Translations under genes and position numbers: made by a program
In this document: positions 36,601 through 48,600 of the stretch, in pieces
Layout: the number at the start of each line of letters is the position of its first letter
How positions within the stretch are numbered: position 1 is the stretch's first letter
NCBI GenBank assembly: GCA_032622095.1
Contig: CP136069.1
Span: forward strand, 125,569,450-125,633,449
From: Siphonodentalium dalli
Taxonomy: Eukaryota; Mollusca; Scaphopoda; Gadilida; Siphonodentaliidae
Length of the DNA: 64,000 nucleotides
Direction of reading: 5' to 3'
Notes under the pieces: model-generated
Databases searched by the model: none
The model's input: the letters and a program-made list of their open reading frames with translations, nothing else
Told to the model about the DNA's origin: nothing

Positions 36601-39600
36601 GCTACGCCCTATTTCGGTTCCGGGGCTCAAAATCGGTTGATAAATTTAAGCAGACTTTATATCTCACTGAGACTGCCGATAAATACACATATACCATTTA
36701 GAGCTTGAGCTGCATGTAGACCCCCCTCCCCCCTATGCGGAATTTAGGTGGTTATGATATCTTTGTAGATCTATATCAGTCCTTCAATTTGCCGGTTGTT
36801 TGCCATCTGGCGATGGGGGCTTTATAGAGTTATCGGTCTTTGAATCCAAGATGGCCGCCAACGTTGAATATCTAACCAGGTAAATTTCAATTCGCAATTA
36901 ATCAGGAAGTTTATGAGGTAGTACGTCGTGCGATATGCCATTCTATTGATAATTGAGTACTCCTTATTTATTTGTAGGAATAAATTTCATATATTTAAAA
37001 TGGCCGCCAAAATGGCAAGCGGACGTGGAAAATGTGACACTTTTTCACTAATATCTTCTATATCAGTTTCTGCTGTTTAGAACTGATTAAGAATTGTGAC
37101 TTTATTTTGTATTGTTTATATTAACTGATCATTGGGGCAATGAAATAAGAAATGCTTTGGGTCCTAGGACCTTCCGATCCCTCAAAAATTTGACTTTACA
37201 GGAAGCGGTATAAAATTTTCACAAAAAAATCACAATTGGGATTCTAGTCACATTTCAACAAGGAATGAGCAGAACTGTGTTATGTAAGTGAGACATACCA
37301 TTACCCGTGAATTTTCCAAGTCATTGGAACCAAAATTGTTACTTTGGATCAAAATGGCCGCCAAAATGGCCGCCAAAATATGGAAAATTGTAAATATTGT
37401 AAATATATTGCCCCAGCGTTCACTGCAATCGCTTACAATCTGTGGTTGATGAAGTAGATTGGCTATTCTGCCTTATATCCATTGAAAACTAACATGTCTG
37501 ATTCACCTTGGTTAAGTTTTAGTATTGTAACCACTGACATTACCAGAAATATTGGATTTTACTCTCACACACTTGACATAAATATCGGCAAAAATTCACT
37601 TTTCATGTTTTGATCAATTTTATTAAAAGTAAACTGTAACTAACTTTGATATGAACGGTGTTTATAGTTTTGGTCTAATGTAAATGTGTCACACTAAGGT
37701 CATTATAGAGCAAATTACTCAAGATGACTTCCAAAATGGCAACCAACTTGGGTAAAAGTTCATTGTTCACATATATCCGGAATATTATTGTCTGCTGTTC
37801 CGAAAAGTTAGCAAATTGTAACTTACTTGGTTATTATGCATGTTAGGTAATCAACTGACAACTAAATATTATTGGCTGTCCCGGTTCCATATGGGGCATG
37901 ACAAATTCATTTTAAAGTTGCTTATGGAATTTTGCCGAAAACCTCTTTTGGGATTCTGGCCACTTTGAATCTTTGAAACGGAACTAAGATGAACCATAAT
38001 CTGTGGTGACTATTCTGGCTATTTTGACTCATTAGGATAAAATTGATCACCTCGATACAAGAGGGAGGTCAATATGGTAGCCCGTGAGTTACTGCATAGT
38101 CATAGGTGAGGTGAATAGGTATACATGGAGTTATTTTATGATCATGAATGATGTGAACAGATATACAAGGAATGTCTATATGATCGTGAGTGGGATGTCC
38201 ATTGTGAGATGTATATGTATACAAGTAGTGGCCGTATGGTAATGTGTGAGCTGAATATGTTTACATGGTCTGTATGGTTGTATGGTTATGTGTGGATGTA
38301 CGGGTAACACGATGTGGCTGTACGGACAATGATATTGTGTGCGGATATAACGGGAGTAGCTACAATGTCATATATGTGTTGTTTATGTATATATGGAGTG
38401 ACTATGGTCATGGGTGGGATGTATAGGTGTATATTTGGTGGCTGTATTGCCACATGTGGGTGACCATGTATACATCTGGTGTCTATGTGATCATGGGTGG
38501 GGTATATGGATAAATAGGGAGTGGTTGGATGAATATGTGTAATCTGGGTGGTCGTTGGCGAGCGTGTAGGTATATAGGGAGTGCCGTGGTGGTAATGGGT
38601 GGGATGTATATTTATATATGTCGTGGATGTATATTGTCATCGGTGGATGTATAGGTATACAGGGAGTAATTGTATGATCATGTGTTGCATATGTATATAT
38701 CGAGTGGCTATATGACCATGGGTATGGTGAATATGTATACAGGGAGTGACTGTGTGGCAATTCATGAAATGAATATGTGTACAAGGAGTGACCGTGTGAT
38801 CACCAATGTGGTGAATATGTATACACGGAGTGAAATGGGTCAGGTGTAGGAATATACCTGGTGTGCATGTATGGTGACTCATTGTCATATGTCATATGTT
38901 ATGTGTATGGGTATACGCCAAGTGGTTGTATGGTCATTGGGCGAGGGGTATATATGTATAGCACGTGTGACTATATGACCATTGCTGAGGTGCATATGTA
39001 TACCTGGAGTCACTCTATGGTTATGCGTGGGGTGTATATGCTTATCTTGAGTGGCTATTTCGCAATTGGCGTGGTGAGTAGATATGCAGGGATTGACCGT
39101 ATGACCAATGGTGATGTGAATATGTGTACCTGTAGTGAGTGTATGATCATGAATGTGGTGAATACAGGGAGTGGCTATATGGTCATGGGTCAGGTGTAAC
39201 ATTTTACATGGTGTACATGTATGTTGGCCCATGACTGTGTGGGGTGTATGGGTATACGCAAGTGAGGTTATATGACCATTGGTGAGGTGCATATGTATAC
39301 ATGGAGCGATGCAATGATCATGGGTGGGGTGTATATGTATATCTTGAGTGGCTATTTGGCCATGGGTGTGGAAAATAGGTACACATGGATTTACTTTATG
39401 GCCAACGGTGAGGTCAATAGGTATACAATGATTGACTGTGTGATCATGAATGTGGTGAATATGTATACATATAGTGACGACACGGTCATTGGTCAGTTGT
39501 AGGAGGTATACCTGGTGTGCATGCATTAAATTGTTATTGACAGATGTATGGTCATGTGTGGTGTGCAGGGATATACACAAGTATGGCTGTGTGGTTATGG

Positions 39601-42600
39601 GTGAGTTGTATGTTTATAAAGCGAGCGACTATATTGTCATATGTGTTGTTTATTTGTATTTGGAGTGACTGTATGGCCCTGGTGGGTTGTACATGTGCAC
39701 CTTGGGTGGCTATCGCTTTCCACAATAACTCAATGATATGTTACTTGATATAGAGATCACACCAGAGAGTCCTCCTTGGTGGCGTGTATGCACGATGGAG
39801 GAAATGTTAAACGATTTTCCTGACAATAGTTGATAAATGTTTATGCTAATGGGCAAGAGTAGCCACATATTATGGTCGGATGGTCCCTCTCAGTTCCGTT
39901 TCAAAGTTCTGCCCATTTATTTTCAAAAACTTGGCCATAATCCCAAAAGACGTTTTCGGCACAATTGTACACTGCACATTTTAAAATTAAATGATCGTGC
40001 CTCATAATGTACAGTGCCAACCAGAATATAAAATGTAGTTGTCAGACGATTAACTAACGTGTATAATAACAAAGTTAGTCACACTTTGCCACCTTTTCGG
40101 AACAGCAGATAATTATGTTCCGGATATATGTGAAAATCAACTTTTTACCCAATTTAGTTGCCATTTTGGAAGCCACATTGAGTAATTTGGTCATTAAACA
40201 CCTTATTGTGACACATTTAAGATAGATAAAAACAATAAACACCTCTCAGGCCAAAGATAGTTACAGTTTACTTGCAAAAAATGGTTCAAACATGAGAAGA
40301 GATTTTTTGCCGATATTTATGTCACGTTTGTGAGAGTGAAATCCAATATTTCTGGTAATGTCTTTGTTACAATAGTTAGTAACAATGTTAGTATTCAATG
40401 TATAGGAGGCAGAATAGCCAATTTCATTCATCAACCACAAATTGTAAGCGATTCCAGGACACACTGGGTCAATATCTACCATTTTCCATATTTTGGCGGC
40501 CATTTTGGTGGCCATTTTGATCCAAAGTAACAACTTTTGCTCCTATGAATTGGAGTATCCATGTGTAATGGTATTCCTCACTTAAATTCCACAGTTGTGC
40601 TCATTCTTTGTTGAAATTTTAACAGAAACCCAATTGTGATTTTTTGGTGAAATTTTACACCGCATTCTGTAAAATCAAACTTTTGAGGGAACGGAGGGGG
40701 CTAGGACCCCAATAATTGCTTTTTTCATTACCCCAATGATTAGTTAATATAAAACTATAAAAAATAAGGTCACAATCCTCAACCAGTTCCAAACAGCAGA
40801 AACTGATCAAGAAGATATGAGTGAAAAATAGTCATATTTTCTACTTCCGGTGGCCATTTTGGCGGCCATTTTGTATATATGAAATTTATTTATACCTCTC
40901 AATAAGGACTACTCAACTATCAATAGAATAACATATCGCACGACTTAATATCTCATAAACTGCCCGAGTGATTGCGAATTAAATTTTATCAAGTCACATA
41001 TTCAATTTTGGCGGCCATCTTGGATTCAATGTCCTCGAAACATGTGAACATTGACTACCTATATGCATCCATGTGCTCGTGGAATGTTATAGAAAACTGC
41101 CCTGGTCTATGTTCTCGTGGAAAATGATGAAAACATCGGTATTGTTCATAGTTTAATCACGTTATGCATGCGTAAGTTCACACACTGTACTTTTTCAGAT
41201 ATATCTTCAAAATAAACGAAAAATCATATCATCGGTGTCACTTTAAGAAAAATATCGAGTCAGGTGCCCATGTGACGCTATATACGCAGACACTTGTTAT
41301 ATTCAGTTCGAATGAAACTGAGTATGAGAAGATACATACAGTTTTAGTATTAATTTTGAGAGAAATAAATATCGCAAAAAATCACAGTAGTTTTATAAAA
41401 ATCGCTATAAAATGAAAAAGCCCCCACGCCCGAGTGGCAAACAAGCAGAAAAATGTGTGAAATACATCCTCCTATCGGAAAAACATAGTCGGCTAAAATC
41501 CGCACAGGGGGGAGGGTGGCCATATGGTAGCTCAAGGTCTAATTACATTAAAGACATATTACGGACTTGTTCGGTGCGTGGAATTTATAAGCTAGTACTC
41601 AGGCGGTATGCCAATATGGGGAATGTAGCAATCTACTAACATCGCCAAAATTTCAAAGATTTCAACCATACCACTCCATAGAAAACATCGTCGGAACTGC
41701 GCCCAATTGTATATATTTACATCTCGATCGGCGATAATCTAACACAAATGATTTCGCCATGCATCGAGAGCCATTGCATTTAATTAATAAAAAAAAATAA
41801 ATGACAATGTGTGTCGTCAATTTGGAATGATATTAGTAACAAATAACTAATTTGAGGAAGATTATTCTCAATTTCTATTTGATCACCCAACCGGAGTGTT
41901 TCACATCACTTTAAACGGACATAGCTCATTCGAGCTTCCAAATTTTGCCTACGTGATTTAGAATGAGGTATAAGATAGATTGAAAAATACACGAAATGTT
42001 AATATACCGGCTTCATGTGCTCTGAAAAATACTTGCCACGGTTACAGCCATTTTCCGGCATTTGTTGGCACAGAAGTAAAACAAACGCTCTTTATTTCTA
42101 CAATATAAGGAATAGACTAACACGGAACGCTCTTTTCTGTTCTATTGCCATGAAAATGGCTGTTTGTTTTTTGGGGGGGGGCATTGTGTTCCAAATTGTA
42201 TTTGTATTACTTTAATTCGTCTTTCTGGGGCATACAAAGCTCGTATAAAGGTAGATCAAGTATTTATTGACCTATTTCGCTGACGGGGAAAATTCAAAAG
42301 CAAATATTATTAGGTGTATTTTGGAGCGCAAACCGCCATGTGGCTATAACAATATTATATACTATACAATTCATATAAGTAAGTATGGAAAGCTGTCCAA
42401 TTCAGAGTCAACCGGACTCCCGCTGGCCGCTACCACCAGGAGTCTATATTATTATTAAAATGATGTTATGTGTATTTATTTTGATAATAATTTCCAACAA
42501 CTGTGTATTAAAGTAATTTTTCTCCAGCATGTAACCACAAAGAATGCGTTCATTGTTAGTAGATTACTGATACGGTAAAAATAAAAAGCGTCTGTCTCAC

Positions 42601-45600
42601 TGCGTGAGAACATTGGAAACAGCTGGACAGTTCGATATTAACCATATCGGTGTCATTGACGATATGCATTGCTGTAGGCCTATCTTTTCGTGTATCGGAT
42701 ATAAAGTAAATTGATATATAGCGTTCACAGACTGTATGGATGCACAGCAGTCTGTGTTATCATACATTCAAGAGTCATCATGACATATATATAATGTGGG
42801 GTCTGCAGTTATAATTTAGGTTGTGAGTACAGGAACAAATGTTACTGGATAGAGAAAAATAGTGCATTTATGGTTTCACTCCAAACTAATTGCAACACAA
42901 AGTTTCTCAGTGGGAATAAGTACAACCCATCACAAACAACATACTCAAAATAAAAAAGAATCAAGAAAGGCGAAATAGAAGAATTTTGAGAAATTAATTT
43001 GTCAAAATTTGGTAAAACACTCAATTTTATGGATTTTCAGGAATGTCTATAAAAACCTTATTTCACAAGGCCTTCCAGTTTTATATCCATTTTATAGAGT
43101 ACACCATTCTGATTTCAGCTAAAAGTCTATAGTGCATCAGATAGCACGAACTATACTTTTGTGATCACTGGGACACAAAATACACGCAAAGTAAATGGAC
43201 AGAAAAAAAATAGATTTTACACTAATATCTATTTTTTTTGGATTATTAAAGACATATTATGGACTTGTTCGGCGTGCGCGAAACTGATAAATCAGCACTC
43301 AGGCGCTATGCCAACTGGGGAATGTAGCATTCTACTAACATCGCCAAAAATCTCAAAGAAAACAACCATACAACTCCATAGAAAACACCATCTGAACTAT
43401 ATACGCTCAATTGTAAATATTTACATCTCGCAACAATCGGCGATAAACTAACGCAAATGATTTCGCAATCGATACTCATTGCAGTTAATAAATATATGAC
43501 TGACGGTGTGCGTTGTAAATTTGGATTAATATTCATAAAAATAATTATATATACTTTGAGCAAGATTCATTTCTATTTGATCACCCAACCGGAGTGTTTC
43601 ACTTCACTTTAAAATAGCCGGCCGATCCATCCGGAAAATTTCCGGTTGAGAACTTTATTTTGGCTATCGGATCGAAACCAAATTTGGTATGTGTTTATCA
43701 GCTCAAAACACAGGTCAAGTTCGAATATGGGTGCGGTCGGCTCATTTTTTGCCGGAGTTATGGGCCTCGCTTCGACTTAGGATCTGGCCTTCTGTCCGTG
43801 CGGAAAGTTTTCGGATGAGCACTTTATTTTGGGTTATCGGATCGAAACCAGATTTGGTATGTGAGTTTATGAGCCCAAAATACAGGTCAAGTTTGAATAT
43901 GGGTTCGGTCGGTTGATTTTTGCCGGAGTTACATGTATGGCCCCTTTTCGATTTAGGATGCTGTCGTTTTCATGTTTCTGGATGATAACTTTAGTTGGTG
44001 TTATCGGATCTGAACCAAATTTGGTATGTCAGTTTATCAGCTACAAATACAGCTCAAGTTCGAATATGGGTTCGGTCCCCAAGATTTGCCGGAGTTATGG
44101 TCATTGTCGACTTAGAATTTGCCGATTATTTTGGTTTCCTGATGATAACTTTACTTTTAGTTATCTGATTGTTTTTAAATTCAACAGAACCTCTTGATAT
44201 TTGGTACGTGGTTTAATTTTCAGAAGACATAATGCCAAGTTTAAATTTTTTCACGATCCGATGAATTTTGACAGAGTTAAAGAAGTTATCGCGTTACCAA
44301 AAAGCCACATTTTCGGGGTACACGTGGTCGGCGACATTTTTATTATTATTAGAACAACCACTATATGGCATACACAAAAAATAATAATGAATTCCGATAT
44401 ATTCTTCTAAAATTGGCGGAAAAATTTAGAACAATCGTGAGCATGGAACAATAACTAGAGTTCGTTGTCATTCCAATCATGACAGCGCGTTTGTCTCACT
44501 TTTACGAGAGAACAAAAATTAAAACAACGAAAACAGCTCCAAAATTATTTTGGCGCGTTTTTTTCAGAATATATAAAGCCAATAAATCGGTATTTTGACA
44601 TAAAGGGCCATGTTACGACGACTGGCTCAATCGGGGCAATGAACAGTCTAATGCGCGACATGCGACAACAACTATAACGTTCTACTTCACGGAAGTACAT
44701 TTTAAAGATTCGATCGGGGTCGCCTTCGCGATGGGTATAGCTGTTAAAATAGTCACGTCTGCTAAAACCGTCACAAACAGAAAGAATATTATATATTATA
44801 TATATATAATAGACATATATTGTTCTTATACCAATCATATATATCGCGTACATTGGATGTTATTGTCACGTTTGTACGCTTTGTTATGTAAACAAACATC
44901 AAAAACGTTACAGCTAGAACCAGTTGTTTATAGACAAACACTGGGAACTACCGGATTGTCCAATGAAAATGTTCCGTTACGCTGTTGAAGGCGAAGATAA
45001 ATTATTGGTGCCATCAACAATCGCATTCAAATCACACTAAATTTTTTAATCGACCCATTCTACCCGCTGTCAGTTCAAAATCCAGCTAATCCACGTTACT
45101 TCGTGATTGGGAAATGATCAGACAGAAAACGTGTACATAATATAATTTTTCTTGCAAAGAGATGAATATTTTTCAATCCAGTTAGTATTTTCTCCTAACC
45201 TATATATGGTGATACATACCAAATGAGGAATTTATTATGATAGTATTGTGAGTTGTAAGTTGTAGAGGCACCAAATTAGGGATTTTACAACCGACGTATA
45301 ATGCACACGAATCTAGATAAGGAAATGACACAACACTCGACCTGCATTTTCTCTGACACAAAGCGTGTTTTGTGAATACTATCGCATTCATATTATCATT
45401 ATGTATACTATTAGTATAAATGCTATTTCTAATTTATAACCTACAACGAAGGCCGCCCGTCCCTTTAATTATAGATTTTCATCTCTAAGTAGATACATAT
45501 GCTTGGTGAACGTTCATTGCCATCTAAGTTGCCGTCTCCCATTGCTTTTGTGACTCTCATGTCTGTTTAATTGGTTTATTTTTGAAATAATGATCTTCTA

Positions 45601-48600
45601 CAAATCTCTGCCACACAAGTTAATCTCAATTCCTGACTGCAACCTCACTAAAATGATAAATCATATGATAATTGATATATCCCCATACATACCATTTTCA
45701 CAGTCTGAAATTTTCTTTCTTTTTTTCCATTGAACTTTTCACATATCAACTATATATTTTGGGACTTCTGTCTGTCTCTGTCTGTCTCTGTCTGTCTCTG
45801 TTTGTCTGTTTGTTTGTCTGTTTGTTAGCAATGGCCGGGAAAACTGCCGTACGGATTTAGACGAAAATTTGACACCTAGGGATACTTTTGTCCGGGGAGT
45901 GTTTTGGACTGGTCAAATCGTGACACAGACCTGACCTTGACCTTCAAAATGGTCAATTCAAGGTCAAATCGCGCCTATCGACGCATGAAAATAGAGGGGA
46001 AACAGTCCGGACGAAGTCGGGTCACCCTGCTAGTAACATATATATTAAAGGGGTGATGTACACTAAACCCGGCTATTTATGGGACCATCTCTTTCTATAT
46101 ATCACAACAGAATATATGCAAAAAATTAATGAATTTGAACCATTACTGCAAAATAAACTCATGTGTCCATGAATGATGCAAACAACATGGTAATTATAAT
46201 GAAAATTAATGTATGGCTGGAGTCATAAATTCATTTTCATTAGAATTACCATGTTGTTTGTATCGTTCATACGGTAAATGAGTGTATGTTGCACTCATCC
46301 ATGGCCCAAATTCATTCATTTGTTTCATATATTCTGTTGAGTATAAAATGAGATGGTCCCAAAAATGGCCAGATTTAGTGTACATTACCCAGTATATTTG
46401 TCTCATGTTAACCTTGATCCATCAAATAAATATAATCTGATCTAATCTAATATAAAGTTTGATGGTTGTTGTTGTCACCCACTAATCAATCGTTACTTGA
46501 TCTTTTATGGTGTGCACGTCGTAACCCGACCCATTCTCAACGACTCGGCCATTTCCGCTTCGCTGAGGAAATAACCTCTTCCGTAAATATAAACCATATT
46601 CGCGCAATGCTACAGTATTTATGGCATATTTCCGGTCCTGATAATAAGGCGATGATATCGACTCGTTCACGCATACATGTACATGTAGATGTGGTGGAGC
46701 AGAATGTATTCATTGTATGCCAGTACCAGACTTGATCATGCCTTTAATAGTTATAAATAGTAATAAATAGCAAAAAATTATTTAGATCAAGTTTAATCTG
46801 ACCCAGTCAGCGGTAACTTGTACGTAGACCTAATTTTGGAGAATGAAATAACTGTCCGTTAAAAATATAACTGCCATTGAATGATATTTTTACAGGGCTA
46901 CCAGGTGATAAAATGGAGTTTTACAGAAATATGAAGACGAAGATTTCCTACTCCCGGGACGGGGATCAGTGGGTCATAGACGTAGGACTAGTCAACGTGC
47001 CTAATGGTAGAACATTCCACTTCCGGTTGGGAGAGCCGTACCAGTCTGCTGATATAGATGGCTCTCCGATGCAGGTAACAAAAGCGTTTTCCCTTATACC
47101 ACCTGCTCACGTATATGTTTCCTCAGTGCTGATTACGAACGATTATATAATATTTCAAATATTTATTGCCTGACACAACATCAGTTTCAGACTATAAATA
47201 GCCTCAAATTGTTGTGATGGTTTGATTTTCTAGCCAGTATTTATTGTAAAATATATTGTTTTTAGACCAAAAATCGCATATTTTCTTACTTTCAGTCAAA
47301 GTTTTTTGGAAACCTTAGGGTTTTGTCAGGTTGGGAATTGCCAACCGAAACTGTTGGAAACCCTTATATAGGTACCAGTTTGAAAATTCCAACACAAGGT
47401 GGTGCAGATGGACCGTTCTTTTATAAAAGTATTAATTTGAGTTGTCTTTTGTCCATCTGAAGGGGTTTCAGGGAAAATAAGCAGACGACTGACAATACAA
47501 GTACAGAAGGGATCCTATTTATTGGAGGGAAATGTTCCCATAATATAAGTTCAACAAACGACATATTCATGAACTTATTATCTGAATATTTCCTACGGGA
47601 ACGACTCGTCAATCAGGGGGGGGAGGGGGTCGGAATTTTTTTTCAGGCACGTATGGCATTGTTTCCCTTTCGATCATTTTTTGTACCCACCCACCCCCAC
47701 CGCCAAATATTTTTCCGTTTTCGGCAGTTTTTTTCCAACCATTTTTTTGACACCCACCCCCCCTTTTAACACTAAAACAGAGATTTGATGAGGGAAATTC
47801 ACTGTAAACAGCTGTATATGAATTTCTGTGCATACTATTTATCATGGATGTTAACATGGACATTTAAATAGGAATGAGTCATTTTGAAGTCATTCGGCCA
47901 AAAAAACATGGCTGCCAGCGGCCATCTTGGATTTAAAAATTTGCAACAAAATACAACACGATAACTGCCTGCAGTCAGTTTACCAGTTAGAATTACATTA
48001 TTTCTCTCATTCAAAGTGGTTTTGAAGCCCAACTCATTGCCAAAACACTAAAAAAACAAGCAGGAATTTTTTTTTAGTTGCGGAAAAAATTGCTTGTTGG
48101 TGGCTTTCACCCCCCCCCCCTGTGTCAATGAGTATTTATAACATATATAGAAAGGGTTAAGTTCTATATAGATTCCCGCAGCCTTCAAAGAAATTAGAAT
48201 TCTCTGTAATTGTAAAAGACATCATACTTCGTGAGTTGTGATGCAGAAGTACAGCAATTTTCAATACGCCTCATAATTGAAATAACGTCAATCATCTCTT
48301 TGTTGGTCTATAAACAGCAGGAAACATCCAATAAAACATCATCAAATCAAATTAACCCTTTCTATGGTATATACGCATTGATGAGTAGTTATTCCGTAGG
48401 AAATGTTCAGATAATAAGTTCATCAAACTTCCATAATTTGATTGGTTGATTGGTGTGCCTGAGCGTGTCCATGCGTACACGCATGTCCCGTTTCAAGATT
48501 CGCGTGATGTCACCATTGTGTCGAGGTTTTGTCGGTAAACTGAGTTTGTTTAGGCAATTACCGTTCTGTTCGCTTGTTACATTTACATTATGAGTGCAAC

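Larger units (their letters stand above)
36841..41028. mobile_element. Composite foldback element B (relative of element A), inside FABP intron 1
   Basis: The inverted arms 36841-38060 and 39835-41028 enclose a 42-bp-unit array (38090-39730). The outermost match is tgaatccaagatggccgcc with ggcggccatcttggattca. The arms align with those of element A (shared gcgaagaa-free text such as aaaatggccgccaaaatgg, gaccttccgatc-type and ttttgggattct words). Element A extends about 160 bases further outwards on each side, so B is either shortened or A carries extra ends. No transposase is seen. Confidence 0.8.
16717..46895 (+). other. FABP intron 1, about 30.2 kb, transposon-filled
   Basis: The intron is bounded by GTAAGT at 16717 and TTTTTACAG ending at 46895. 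The first intron of FABP genes is usually a few kilobases or less, so this one is inflated. It contains at least one 4.2-kb composite element, Helitron-like insertions, several foldback elements, LINE scraps, minisatellites and many dispersed repeats. No other host exon could be recognised within it. Confidence 0.85.
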
